A stretch of DNA of 64,000 nt from Tetraselmis striata (GCA_006384855.1 VCJN01001743.1:1-64000); one strand, 5' to 3'; shown: positions 1 to 10,090, counted from the first letter of the stretch. Numbers and translations: made by a program. The notes: a model not told the origin generated them from the letters alone.

Positions 1-196
1 AGGATGTAGGCGGTTGTTTGCCGATGCTTTCGATGTTGTTTGATACGATTTGCATCACTGCCATTACTCACCTCAATTTGCATCACTGCTGGCGATGTGG
101 TTTGGTGTGGGTTGTATTGTAGTTAGGTGCTTGTAATCAAGCAATCTATATTTTACGGTGGTCGCGGTTGCGCTGGGAAACCGGTGGTTTTAAATG
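1..196. repeat. Dispersed repeat R, copy a (uninterrupted)
   Basis: About 196 bases that recur at 4898-5106 and continue at 8358-8380 on the far side of a YR element. Shared blocks include gatgtggtttggtgtgggtt and atctatattttacggtggtc. It is cut at its right end by the 3' end of LINE-A. It serves as the paralogous empty site for the insertion at 5107-8357. No coding content is seen and its family is unknown; it may begin before the window. Confidence 0.75.
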
Positions 197-479
197 GTTA
201 CATGATGAGCTAGCTGCAAAAGGCGATCAGGAAATCACCCGAAAATTCAATGTAGGAAACGTCCTACAGCAAGAGGGTGCGGAATAACCACGGCAGACGC
301 ATCAGACTTGGCCGTATGTACTCCGGCAGAGAGAATGCCGCCCAAGGTACCATGCACGCAAGCAGAGACTCGCTGCAACAACCCCCGCCGCGTGCGCGAC
401 AGATAATGGTGGAACTCAACGGGTTGGCTGGCGGCAAAGTTCCGGAGAGCCTGGACGGAATGGCCACGTAGGAAGCAAA

Positions 480-1354
480 AAGTCGGGGCGGAAGGACCGC
501 CAGGCAAGTTGCGCACAGCCAGCAACACCGCGAAGATGTAGACCACCGTCAAAGCGTATTTTCCGAGACGACCGCGGTCCTCAACCACAAATAAAAGGGT
601 AGTATGTAGTACCGGCGCACACCATGAACCGGGGCAGCAGAAGCCCGGTCCGCCACCAACTTGTTGTGTTCCGCCTCGGTCGCCGCGATCCCCGGGGGGC
701 ACCAGCGGGGGTCGTTGCCCCAAGTAGGGGTCGTGGAGGACACGCACGCGAAATCGATAATGTAATCGCACGCCGTCCCCCTCCCCCCCCCCCCCCCACC
801 CCGCCAGCGTCAAGTCCGACGGCCGTGAGAGGTCCGTTGGGCGCAACCCACTTGTCTCAAGGGTCAAGTCGCCGACTCCCGAGCAATCCCGGTCGAGCAC
901 CGCCCCCGATTCAATCGCCACGGAAGCCCACATTTTTTTCAATGAAAGCAATATGCGTGTAGTGCTTGTAATTCGCGACGGGGCAAATGGGTAGATGATC
1001 CACGACAAAATCCGTAGCGTTCTGTTTCGAGCCATCCGTAGACCGAAACCATAAGGGGTCAATACCACACGTGGGGCTAGGGCATGTGACAAGCGCGGAA
1101 CCCCGGCGCGGGCGAAGGCCCAGCACCCGCGTAGCGGCGGCCGAATAAGCAGCATGGGGAATCTTGCGGGCTGACTCGTGATCGGATTGGAAAAGCAATA
1201 GGGAGCCCGGCCCGCACGTGCTGTACAAGCGCAGGGTATCAAGTCGCGAAGCCACGTCACCCGTACGCTGGAAGCCAAGAACGAGGGTCATGAAGTCACG
1301 CAAGCGAATCACACGGCTGAGGTGGCGTTGGACAACCATATGGACGTGGGTTGA
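480..1354 (-). pseudogene. LINE-A C-terminal part: Cys/His knuckle and restriction-like endonuclease, broken
   Basis: Directly downstream of the RT frame and in the same frame (1339 down to 911) lies a region with CPSPTCG followed by DHLPICP and HYTH, the CCHC-like knuckle that precedes the endonuclease in R2-type LINEs. Between about 800 and 549, in another frame, the text DYIIDFACVSST, then a stretch around AATEAEHNKL, then RYYILPF matches the pattern of the PD-(D/E)xK-like endonuclease of these elements: an acidic residue at the end of a strand, a conserved E and K, then a hydrophobic strand ending in PF. A stop lies at 1355-1357 between this part and the RT, and at least one frameshift lies between about 911 and 800. 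A poly(C) run at 782-797 sits inside the domain. The endonuclease assignment rests on motif spacing and on the parallel part of LINE-B. Confidence 0.55.
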
Positions 1355-4300
1355 TCATCGGAGGCAGCACCCGAACCCGCACCCGAGGGCGGAGATGTAG
1401 TACCGCCTGGCTGCGGTTCTAGTATCTAGGGAAGGAGTTGCCGCTGACGGAGGGGGAGCCACTAATTCGCGGGTATCTTGAGAGCTACACAATAAGCGCA
1501 TGTAGTAACAGTATTGGTAGTACTCGTACCATCGATAGGAAGCGATTGTTGCTTGGGCAGCAGAGGCGGCCTCACCAGTACCAACTCCAAGAGGAGTGGC
1601 CGTAAAAGGAGATGTGGTGACGCGCAATCCTCCGCTAGTGCTCGTACCCGTACGGGTCGTAGTACCAGCTGCTGGATCCGATGCAGCGGTGGTCGTAGCA
1701 TTACTGACCGTAAGTAACTCGAAGATCTCGTGGGCGTGCCCATACGCCGCGCGTGCGCGCCGCACATCTTCTTGCGGTAACGTGGTTAGGGCCCGTACAG
1801 TCTCGTACACGCGGCGCGTCTCACGCGCCCATGGCAAAGCACTCGTAGCCACGGACGACACCTCGGCGCGGACCGCCTCGTATAAGGGGCCAAGGGCGGG
1901 CCCGTACTCCCGTACTAGCTTTGGCAGGACAACCGATTGCGCGGAATAAAACGCCGCAGGGGCCTCGGACTGCAGCACTGCCAGATTCAGACCGCCAAAA
2001 TCCGCGGGCATACTCATCTGAACGATTGCAGCCTCCATGCGCGGTGTAGACTGGTCGCAAGCGTCCAGGCCAAGCAGCGAAAACGCAGCCGAAATGTTGG
2101 CGGCGTCCACGGCCTCCAAGAAAGGGTCCAGCTCCGACGGCGGCATCATGCGGCTGAGGAAGCCAGTCTGCCGCACCGCGCATACGACCAGCAACCGCAT
2201 GGCCCCATGGTGGCAGCCGTATCCCGACGTGCCAAAGGAGGCGATGCGCTCCAACAGTGTGGCGTGGGCCTCCCGGCGCCGCCCCAACGCGCCGGTCATC
2301 CACTCGGGGTAATGGCTAATAGGAGCACCCAGGTACACGGCGCCATCCTGGACAGGATCATCGGCCGGGGTCCGAAATCCTCCCGGGGCCAACTTCTCCC
2401 GTACTGTCCGCAACTCGGACTCGCTGTCGCCGGGGTGACGAACGTACCGCGTCTTACTGTCCTGTACCATCAGTCCGACTTTGGAAAGCTCCGTGCAGTA
2501 CTCGTCGAAAACGCGCGGAACGTGGGCCGCGGCAGTGGCCGCGCCGCAATCATCCGCAAAACTCTGGCAAAAAGTATCAGCGGCGGTACGAGCCACAACC
2601 GCTTGGACTGGGCCCGCGATAGCGAGGCAGAAGTATAGCGGGGCCAGGACATCACCCTGGCGTACACCCGTACGAGACTGTAGGGTGGCGCGCAAAGTAC
2701 CGGGATCATCCGTCGCGTAGTAGTACAGGTCGCTAGGGCGATCGTACAACATCTGGAAAAAAGGGATCAGGCCATGTAGCCGCGGGTGCTGAAGCAAGCC
2801 GTAAAGTATCGCACCCCGGGATACCTCATTGAAGGCATTCCGAATATCCAGGAGTAGTAGTCCTTTCCCACCAGTACCACGCCCGCCGAAAAGTTGCAGC
2901 GCCACCCGCATGCTCATATACGCCGTCTCACAGCCAGCTCCCGACTGAAAGCTGCGTTGCACCGGGCCCATGACCTCCCGCGCATCCGCACCCACTTGCC
3001 CCAGAGCGTGGGCGGAGGCCAGGCGCACCAGCACGGAGCCGACGCCGAGCGGGCGTACTCGCAGCGGCTCGCCGCGCTTTTCCCGCTCCTCGCGCGCGGC
3101 GGGGTCGTCCTTGTGGAGCGCAAAGACGGAGCCACTCGCCAAGAAAGCCGCAGTGCGCGAGTGGCACCGCCCCGCCAGGCAGCGGTTCACCCACAGGCGC
3201 CATGAAGGTACGTCTAGGTCCCTGATGTGCTCCCAACGCCACCAGTCCACATGCCCTGCGGAAAGGCGGGGTGCACGACGCAGAACCCGCCGCTGGTCCT
3301 CCCCCCACCGCATAACCTCATCCGCATTGTCGCCCCACGACGGCGGCGCCCGTTGCAGGTCCGGCGGTTCTTCGGGGGGAGAGTACTCCGGGCTGGTGGC
3401 AGCAGGAGGCGGATGGAGGGCATCGAGGGCAGGGAGCGCCGCAGCGGCGTCAGACACCATGCCGAGGTCAGCAGTGTCCAGCGCCTGGCGAGCGCGGCGC
3501 AGCTCCTGCACAGCGGTGAGTTTCGCCGCCCGGCGGTGAGCATCCACCACCGCCGGCGGCACCCCATCAGCCGCAGCATCGGCGCCCCCTTCCGCAGCCT
3601 CAGCAGCAGCCGCCCGCGCCCTCGCAGATCGCCGGCGCTTCCGTCGGCGGGCACTCCGAGATGTGGTCGTCGGCAGCTCACCCGCCTCCATCTGGTAATT
3701 ATGTAACTCGCTGCCATCCCGCGATTCGCGCCACAGTTGCTGCATCCCGCACACCGAGAAGCCGGCGCGCACAGCATCCCCTGCCTCCCACAGCCGCACT
3801 CGCCGCTCCGCCAATTTCCGCACAACTGCGGGGCTGCTGGATGGGTAGGGTCGCAGTAGTAGCCCCGCAAATACGCAGACAGCGCCTTCGGCCCCGTACG
3901 ACCGGTCGTCGGTAGGAGGGAAGCGGTCAGCATAGGCCAGCGTACGGTCTAGCAGGGGGAAGAGGACAGGCCGAGCTGCGGGACAGACGCCGACAGCCGT
4001 GCCCCGCAGCGGCGTACGGGGCATCTTGCGGTAGACATCGCTGGTAGCGCACCACCGAGCGGTGGCCGCGAGAGCGGCATCATGAGCGGCTGAGGCAGGA
4101 GCCGGCGCGTGCTGGCGCTGCAGCGCCCGCACGCCAGCCGCCGACGCCGGGAGAGCCACACCGGGGGGCGGAGCCGTGGGAGGAGGGGGGCTGCAGAACT
4201 GGCAGGTGGCGGCACGGGCCGCCGCTTGCGCGCCATGGAACACGTGGTGGCCCGAGCGCGGGCAGCCGTCTCGTGGGACGCACCGCAGATACACAGAAGG

Positions 4301-4576
4301 GTCGAAAGTCGTAGCGTAGGCGAGGTGCATGGCAGCTACCTCCGGGTCGTCGGACTCCATCCCGTGGTTCACGTGCGTGCACAAGGGGGCTGGCCGCCGG
4401 TAGGTGCGTCCGCAGCCGCCATCGCAACACCGGAATTGCCAGTCAACGCCCCCGCCGGGCGTCGACGATTGCACCCGCGCCATCGCGCCCACCACCACCG
4501 CCGCCCCCGCCGGGACCGCAACCCCCACGGGAGACCCCCTAGCAGAGGGGCCTGGAGGGGCCAGAGGACGCCCCAC
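1355..4576 (-). CDS. LINE-A reverse transcriptase ORF (1073 aa)
   Basis: RNA-directed DNA polymerase of an R2-like non-LTR element. Near the N terminus a C2H2-like finger is visible (CCDGGCGRTYRR followed by HVNHGM, about residues 49-75), with a second Cys/His cluster about 30 residues on (CVPRDGCPRSGHHVFHG). A basic, alanine-rich linker follows (RRKRRRSARARAAA, about residue 310). RT motifs: the LINE-specific block RVRPLGVGSVLVRL, motif A LLLLDIRNAFNEV (about 575), motif B RQGDVLAPLYF (about 640) and motif C QSFADDCGA (about 672), with both catalytic aspartates of FADD present. LINE-B at 60.6 kb carries the same GSVLVR block and motif spacing. The frame is open for 1073 residues, long enough for finger plus RT. 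The first Met is used as start; no promoter or upstream ORF was recognised. Confidence 0.85.
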   Translation of the reverse strand: MGRPLAPPGPSARGSPVGVAVPAGAAVVVGAMARVQSSTPGGGVDWQFRCCDGGCGRTYRRPAPLCTHVNHGMESDDPEVAAMHLAYATTFDPSVYLRCVPRDGCPRSGHHVFHGAQAAARAATCQFCSPPPPTAPPPGVALPASAAGVRALQRQHAPAPASAAHDAALAATARWCATSDVYRKMPRTPLRGTAVGVCPAARPVLFPLLDRTLAYADRFPPTDDRSYGAEGAVCVFAGLLLRPYPSSSPAVVRKLAERRVRLWEAGDAVRAGFSVCGMQQLWRESRDGSELHNYQMEAGELPTTTSRSARRRKRRRSARARAAAAEAAEGGADAAADGVPPAVVDAHRRAAKLTAVQELRRARQALDTADLGMVSDAAAALPALDALHPPPAATSPEYSPPEEPPDLQRAPPSWGDNADEVMRWGEDQRRVLRRAPRLSAGHVDWWRWEHIRDLDVPSWRLWVNRCLAGRCHSRTAAFLASGSVFALHKDDPAAREEREKRGEPLRVRPLGVGSVLVRLASAHALGQVGADAREVMGPVQRSFQSGAGCETAYMSMRVALQLFGGRGTGGKGLLLLDIRNAFNEVSRGAILYGLLQHPRLHGLIPFFQMLYDRPSDLYYYATDDPGTLRATLQSRTGVRQGDVLAPLYFCLAIAGPVQAVVARTAADTFCQSFADDCGAATAAAHVPRVFDEYCTELSKVGLMVQDSKTRYVRHPGDSESELRTVREKLAPGGFRTPADDPVQDGAVYLGAPISHYPEWMTGALGRRREAHATLLERIASFGTSGYGCHHGAMRLLVVCAVRQTGFLSRMMPPSELDPFLEAVDAANISAAFSLLGLDACDQSTPRMEAAIVQMSMPADFGGLNLAVLQSEAPAAFYSAQSVVLPKLVREYGPALGPLYEAVRAEVSSVATSALPWARETRRVYETVRALTTLPQEDVRRARAAYGHAHEIFELLTVSNATTTAASDPAAGTTTRTGTSTSGGLRVTTSPFTATPLGVGTGEAASAAQATIASYRWYEYYQYCYYMRLLCSSQDTRELVAPPPSAATPSLDTRTAARRYYISALGCGFGCCLR

Positions 4577-4654
4577 GGTGCTGAACCCCCACCGGCCACG
4601 CCACAGCCAGAGGCTGGGGGTCGGGGGAGGAGTCGTATAAACACCACTTGAAGT

Positions 4655-4705
4655 CAGTTCTGTTTGTAGTGCGCTTTTGTGAAAGCCCTTATGTAATTAA
4701 TATAT
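4655..4705 (+). repeat. 3' tail of a LINE-B-type element, opposite strand to LINE-A
   Basis: About 45 bases (tgtagtgcgcttttgtgaaa, then gccc and atgtaatta) match the last 45 bases of LINE-B at 63935-63980 with two or three differences, on the plus strand. It abuts the 5' side of LINE-A, which reads the other way. It is either an extremely 5'-truncated LINE-B insertion or a terminal motif shared by the two families. Confidence 0.6.
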
Positions 4706-4897
4706 TATACCAGACCACAACATATCGCACCAAACCACACCCATAGTTTGTACACCCATTTTTCTGGGGAACTGCCCTTTTTGTAACTCACACCCATAGT
4801 CATACCAGTTGTATAAGGGCCAATCGTGTGTAGTAAAAAACCCGATTTGTACATGTATCGTGTAGTAAACAACCGGCTTAGTACTTTGGCGCGGTGC
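4706..4897. other. AT-rich spacer, nothing recognised
   Basis: About 190 bases between the LINE tail and repeat R copy b. It contains accaaaccacaccc, an inverted echo of a motif inside repeat R (ggtttggtgtgggt). No gene or signal supported. Confidence 0.4.
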
Positions 4898-5106
4898 AGG
4901 ATGTTGTTTGCCGATGCTGTCGATGTTGTTTGATGCGATTTGCATCACTGCTGGCGATGTGGTTTAAGTTAGGATCTAAAAATTTAAGGATTTAAGCATT
5001 TAAGGTTCCTTAGATGTGGTTTGGTGTGGGTTGTGTAGCGACTACTTGTAGTGAAGTGCTTGTTATCAAGCGATCTATATTTTACGGTGGTCACGGTTGC
5101 GCCTGG
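4898..5106. repeat. Dispersed repeat R, copy b (interrupted twice)
   Basis: Second copy of the repeat at 1-196. It is interrupted internally by 47 bases (4966-5012) flanked by a 10-base duplication, and at its right by the YR element at 5107-8357, beyond which the repeat resumes with accggtggttttaa. Confidence 0.75.
4966..5012. other. 47-base micro-insertion with 10-base target duplication
   Basis: Compared with copy a of repeat R, copy b has 47 extra bases bounded by gatgtggttt at 4956-4965 and again at 5013-5022. The insert is AT-rich with repeated ttaagg-like words. The duplication points to an insertion with staggered-cut repair, but the insert is too short to classify. Confidence 0.6.
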
Positions 5107-5436
5107 TTTCAAAGTTGAGTCTAGTTTTGCCAAAAAGGCGCGCAAGATGTTTCACACGGCCAAGAGCCGAAATGGGCAGGAAGGTTAAGTGATAGCGTGG
5201 AGGGAAAACGGAGTCGGGGGGGCGCTGCGTGTAACGCAGCGAAAACTGGAAGATGGCAGGCTCAGCTGTTATGGTTGCTTTTATGTCTACTCGTGCTGCA
5301 CCCAGAAAGGGCGCATCGACAGGTGCCTAGTTCCCGTACCACTGAGCAGCACTTGTAGCCGAAAAGTGGTTAGGTCAAGGGAGGAAACCCCATAAACTAG
5401 TTTAGATCCTTTCAAAGTCGAGTCTGGTTTTGCCAG
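5107..5436 (-). repeat. B2-A2-B1 terminal repeat block of YR element copy 2
   Basis: B2 (5107-5139, tttcaaagttgagtctagtt) and B1 (5409-5436, tttcaaagtcgagtctggtt) flank the ~185-base A2 (5223-5407), which reappears as A1 at 8155-8357. A2 begins with a hairpin-forming cgctgcgt...acgcagcg and ends with aaactagttta. Confidence 0.8.
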
Positions 5437-6992
5437 TCATGAGGAAACGGAGAGAGCGGTGGTTTGACGGAGAAGGGGTAGCGCCAAGTCATGAAGGGGA
5501 CACCGGGAAGGCCACCGCTGCGGAGTCTTGTTGAACTTGGAAGTGGCGGAGGGGCACGATGTGACCGAAGAAGAACCAAGCGCTAGGCGAAGGAAGAACG
5601 TTGGGGTCGATGTAGTCCAGAACGACGTCGGAGTTAGTGGCCCAACCGCCTTGGTAGCGAATGTGGGACAGTGGAGCTCCGATGGCGTTAGCGGCAGACG
5701 CTGCTCCCTTGCGAAGGCTGTGTGAGCTCCAGGAAGTGCCGGCGGGAGGGGCGGCTCCGACAAGACGAACGGATGTAGAGAGCCAGTCCGACATTGTGGC
5801 GGCGGTCCAAGATTTGGACTGCTCGCTTGGGGTGACCGCCCAGAAGTTTGTCTCGGCAAAGGCAACAGGAACCAGGGGGGCATACTGTACGTGGTTGATG
5901 AAGTGGTGCGCAGGAGACGGGCAACGCGGGGGTGTTCCGACACTAGAAGGAGCAGCACGCGCAGGTTGTCGGTGCCCCGTCGACCAGCGCGGCATTTCTC
6001 GCGGTACACTTGCAGGGTAATGTTATAATCGTCGACATGCACATCCCGCAATCGGCAGGACACGCCAGTAAGTCCCCTGGCAACGAACATGAAGTTGATA
6101 ACCGAGGCCACGAGGGCTCGGAGGTTGTAATGGTACTCTGGAGTGGGAGCGGACACAATCAACTCTGCCCGCTCGACGAAGCCGTAAGCGACATCAGCAT
6201 GCTAGGGGACTCGCAAGATGGCAGCCTCCAGGCGGCGCTGCCGTAGTATTAGCCCACGACGAGCTGCGGTACGGTGCATGCTGTCCTTAGCGATCGGGTC
6301 GAGGTTGTGCAGCTCGAAGAACGTGTTGATTGCTGACAAATAGGGATGCAACGACTTAGCCCCAATGTGCACTCGCTCGCCAACCCAAGCAACGTACCGC
6401 ACGATAGTATAGCAGTGGTCGCCTCCAACGGGCTGGTGTTCTCGGAGTCGTGGCAGAACTTCGCGAACTGGGAGAGTCAGCCGGCGTAGCTCTTGAGGGC
6501 CTGAGCGGTGAGGAAGCCGGAGAGTATATCGAGGGTCCGCTGTCCCAACTCGTCTGAGCCGAATGCGTCCTGCAGCTGAGACCGGAGCGAAGCAGCCCAA
6601 GGGGCAACAGCTTCGGGCTCGTCAATTATGTAAGTGCGGCGTTTGGCGGTTAGTGTAGGGGCGGTTACTTTTAGCAAAATACTCGGCACATGCGGTGAGG
6701 TTCCGGCGGTTGGCCGGTAGCAGCTGGACGGGTTTGCAACAGCATCAGTACGGAGTTTCGGGGCTAGGTTCAGGCAGGGTGGCCGCCCCGCGCGCCCTTC
6801 GCGCTCGTAGCGCTTGTCCCGCGCGTAACGTACACGCGCGAAGCTTGGTCGTTGCGAACTAGTTGTAACACGCAGTGTAACAACCGACGGGCGCAACGGT
6901 GAGATGATACGGAAGGCGGTTGGTTGAGCCGCCATGCGCAGGTGTGCGGATGGTTGAGCCGCACTCGACTGTAGCTGTAAGAAGCGCCGCAC
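5437..6992 (-). pseudogene. Tyrosine recombinase remnant of YR element copy 2
   Basis: Fossil counterpart of the recombinase at 34820-36409. Recognisable stretches include SHSLRKGAASAANAIGAP and GGWATNSDVVLDYIDPNV, the H-x2-R, Trp and Tyr motifs of the tyrosine recombinase catalytic core. The copy is broken with several breaks. Confidence 0.8.
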
Positions 6993-7052
6993 CGAGGAAG
7001 GTTTAAATGAAGTCTGTAAGGGGGGGGGGGATCAGGTCCTGACACATGGTGC

Positions 7053-7955
7053 TCATCCCGTCGTTGAGCTGCTAGCGTTCACCTTGCGGCGATCACCGAA
7101 AGGTGGCCTCGCAAAGCTCCAGCAGCTCCGACGAAAGGCGCCCCACACCGTCACTCGCTCGTGCTCACCTTCGCGGCCACGTCCACGACCGCCACCACGC
7201 CCTCGTCCCCGTCCGCGCCCTGCAGCCACTGCCGCTACTCGAGCAGTAGCGGTTGCTTTGGCGCTGCTGGCAATTGTCGCCTCGAAGACGCGACGCTCGT
7301 AGTCCCTCATGAGGTCCCCAAAAATCGCAGAACCCAGGTGCTCAGAAGCAGGCTGAAAATGTTGGGCTCGCAGCACGTCCAGAACACCTTGATCACCGTG
7401 TACGCGTTTGACCTCATTAAGCCTCCGTAAGAAGGCCAGACGACAGCGAAACGCCTTGTCGATGGCTTCGGCGTGATTCCGAGCACGTGCGAGGTAGGGG
7501 GTGAAGTTTTGATTTGCAGCTGGGACATAGGGTAGCAGCTCGTCGAGAGCTACAAAGAGTGCGGCCATGTGGGCGCCGAAACACGACATCCAAAGATACT
7601 TCTCCTAGGCCGGCAGACGCCGGTAATCCTGCTTGAGGTACTCGTTCGTTAGGTCGGTGCTCAGGGGGAAGAGTCCATGCACTCGGCTGACTGGTCGAAC
7701 GGCCTCGTAACCGGACTTTGCTCGTTGCAGTAGTCCTGGCACCGCGAGGTAGTCGTCCTCGTCACTCACGGATTTTGCTCCGACACGGCCGCCCTGGGCT
7801 AGCTCTAGCAAGTCGGGGCGCGCTGCGGCTCCCCCGCTGCCTGTCGGCTGTCCCGCGATGCGCTGCCCGGAAACGGAGCCATGTGCCCCGCCTCCATCAA
7901 CAACACGGTCACGAGCCGTCAATTTAGCTAACCTTGTTGCAAGCTCGCGCAGCAA
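7053..7955 (-). pseudogene. Gag-like ORF1 remnant of YR element copy 2
   Basis: Fossil counterpart of ORF1 at 33934-34743, with matching stretches such as MSCFGAHMAALFVALDELLP and a Gly/Arg-rich tail (GRGRGRGRGGGRGRGREGEH). Broken, a few breaks. Confidence 0.75.
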
Positions 7956-8154
7956 TGTAGACTGGCTTGGGCCTTCACGTCTGCTTGAAGCGATTCGAGC
8001 GTCGGCTCAACGACGGGTTTTTCTCCATCTAACATGGTAACGCACGGACGTACGGATGGGAATTTCACACACGGGTGGCATGGTGAGCCGGGTGTGGTCT
8101 TGAACAACCTGGGGTGACCTTGCTCGCAACAGGTTACAAGGCAGTTTTAACATC

Positions 8155-8357
8155 GTTGCGTGTAACGCAGCGAAAATTGGAAGATGGCAGGCTCAGTTGT
8201 TATGGCTGCTTTTATGTCTATGATGTCGTGATGTCGTGATGTCGTGATGCACCCAAAAAGGGCGCAACGACATGTGCCTAGTTCCCGTACCACTGAGTGG
8301 CGCTTGTAGCCGAAAAGCGGTTAGGGCAAGGGAGGGAACCCCATAAACTAGTTTAGA
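8155..8357 (-). repeat. A1 repeat of YR element copy 2
   Basis: Homologous to A2 at 5223-5407 and to the A repeats at 33566-33755 and 36490-36675. It contains a local tgatgtcg triplication near 8221-8245 not present in the others. Confidence 0.8.
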
Positions 8358-8559
8358 GCAGAACCGGTGGTTTTAATTAATACTATAAACAAGTAGGGTA
8401 AATGTACCTGTCAGCCCGTAGCAACGACCATGACGACGACTACATGTAACCCCACACCCTCCCGCAATAATCCAGCATAATAATGTAAGCCGCCAGATGG
8501 GGCCAGGACCGCCATGTTCTTGCATGAATCCTTACATCACACTGGTACTCATCGGATCC

Positions 8560-8561
<2 letters not shown>

Positions 8562-8618
<57 letters not shown>

Positions 8619-8734
8619 TGTGTGTGTATGGTATATATATGGTGTGTATATATATATATGGTATACATATATATATATATATATATATACATATATTATA
8701 TATGTATATATGTGGTGTATGTACATTTGGTATG
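8562..8734. repeat. TA-dominated microsatellite
   Basis: About 170 bases of (AT)n with interspersed gtgt/gtat steps. Open frames across it are artefacts of the repeat. Confidence 0.95.
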
Positions 8735-9694
8735 TATGCCGGAACAAATACCACGTGAATCAGTGCAGTATCACTAGGCTATGTTCTAATGGCTAAGCCA
8801 AGCCTATCACTGCAGTCGGCGGAAGAGGTATAGCGCTAGGCGGCTCCGGCCGATGACCTGGGTCGGACTTGTTTTACCATGTGCATCGCGACAAAGGAAC
8901 GACTACATGATTCATTCTCAATAAGGGGCCTTCGCGACTTTGGATCAAGCATTGGATCACCAAACTTCGGTTCAACATATTAGCGTGCCACGTCGCGCGC
9001 GGGCCTTTTCAGCATGTAATCATTATACATACAGCATAGCTTGCCATATGGAGTCGTTAATGCCGTCGCGGTTTTTACGACGTGCGTCCCCACCCACGCC
9101 GTCACAATCGCGCCCGACCTCTCTTGCAGCATCGCACCCCCCCCCCCCACATGAGGAAGCTTCTCGTCCTCAACCGCGGGGCGAGCTTCCGCAGTTTCCT
9201 TTCCAACTTCTTCCTAAGGGGGCCCTTTGCTCCGAATTAGTTCGCATGCTTCCAGAACTCGCAGATATGGGCAGCATCTGCGGCGTGAAGCAGCGTTGGG
9301 ATCTAACGCGGGTCCAAATCGCATTGTCACTTCCACTCCCTGGGCGACACCTTTAGCTTCACATCCTCCTCAACCAAAGACTCGGAGCTCGTTGTGTCTG
9401 TCGTAGCGGGAGCGTTACCACGCGGCATGTCGTATGGGTGTGGGCTAGCTGGTGGGTGTGGCTGCTGGCGGGCGGTTTGAAATGGCGCGAGCTGCGGCGG
9501 GCCGCAGCTCGATATGCGCCCTCCACCGACTGTGGCCCACCTACCCGTATGTAGCCCCACCCGGAACTGCACTCGTAGCCCCACCGCCGCAACCGTCGCA
9601 GGACTAGTACGACTATTCTGCCGCCGCTCAAAAACACAAACGTTTTCTTTCCTCCAATCTCTGATCCCAACTTCGTTTTTGGTATCAAGTTGGG
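8735..9694. other. No supported gene; one unrecognised 138-codon frame
   Basis: The longest frame (plus, 8940-9356) is proline-rich after a poly(C) run at 9131 and matches nothing I recognise. Its codon use and the homopolymer make it weak. No repeat family was identified. Confidence 0.4.
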
Positions 9695-9726
9695 GAAGAT
9701 TGGACCAACATCTTGGTCCAATCTTC
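9695..9726. repeat. Perfect 14-base hairpin
   Basis: gaagattggaccaa (9695-9708), loop catc, then its exact complement ttggtccaatcttc (9713-9726). Function unknown. It could be a recombination or element-end structure, since YR-type terminal sequence lies 150 bases downstream. Confidence 0.7.
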
Positions 9727-9879
9727 GCGTACGCGAGGGAGTATGGGCTACCGGCGTGTACCGCATATGCTGACGTGTTGATCCCAAATGTCGGTCCAAA
9801 GTTCGCGAAGTAGCCCCCCTAATGGCAATATGACATCACCCAAATGCCGTGATGCCCTTCACCCACTTGGTCGATATAT

Positions 9880-10090
9880 TCTCATGCAATAATAAACCCT
9901 TAGCAAAGCAGGGTGCTCGCAGTTTTGCCAAAAAGATCTCTCACAACGTTTGGCACAGGGGCTCACTAAACCCCATAGCACGCACGAAAGAGTTGGGAAG
10001 GGTGGGTTGCGCTAGATGGAAGCTGGCGCAAAGGTAGAAGGTGGAGACACCGCCGCGTCGCGTGGCGTCATATAGGGGTGAGGGATGGAT
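9880..10090. repeat. Terminal-repeat remnant of a third YR family
   Basis: agcaaagcagggtgctcgca and gttttgcc, then cacaacgtttggcacagggg and about 150 more bases, match the B2/A2 zone of the YR fossil at 56045-56395 (e.g. agctggcgcaaaggcagaag there). No coding part of the element remains here. Confidence 0.6.

Larger units (their letters stand above)
197..4650 (-). mobile_element. LINE-A: R2-like (RLE-type) non-LTR retrotransposon
   Basis: A minus-strand non-LTR element. Reading from about 4650 downwards it has N-terminal zinc-finger-like cysteine/histidine clusters, a reverse transcriptase, a Cys/His knuckle and a C-terminal restriction-like endonuclease (RLE) region. This order is the one known for R2/NeSL-type LINEs, where the RLE nicks the target and the RT primes on it. 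The 3' end is placed near 197 because the same terminal sequence (ttacatga, gagctagc, caggaaatcacc) reappears at 55809-55938 as a short copy bounded by a 15-base target duplication. The 5' end is not precisely defined and I see no convincing duplication around this copy. The coding part after the RT is broken by at least one stop and one frameshift, so the copy is probably dead. Confidence 0.7.
5107..8357 (-). mobile_element. YR element with split direct repeats, no RT, copy 2 (decayed)
   Basis: Minus-strand counterpart of the whole-looking element at 33566-36793. Reading on the minus strand: A1 repeat (8357-8155), Gag-like ORF1 remnant (7955-7053), tyrosine-recombinase remnant (6992-5437), B1 (5436-5409), A2 (5407-5223), B2 (5139-5107). 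The same short poly(C)-bearing junction joins ORF1 and the recombinase as in the other copy, with no RT/RNase H between them. It sits inside repeat R: left flank ggttgcgcctgg and right flank accggtggttttaa are continuous in the empty copy at 165-191, and no target duplication is seen, as expected of a YR-mobilised element. It is broken, with several breaks across both genes, and is clearly older than copy 1. Confidence 0.8.

Noticed and set aside
247-1278. 343-codon minus frame across the LINE-A 3' region
   Set aside because: The recognisable knuckle and endonuclease text lies in other frames; this one is open by composition.
1-5106. Repeat R copies as LTRs of an element containing LINE-A
   Set aside because: Between them lies a non-LTR RT with RLE domain, there is no PBS or PPT, and R continues past 5106 on the far side of another insertion.
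8440-8796. Tyr/Ile-rich frames across the AT microsatellite
   Set aside because: Pure repeat translation.
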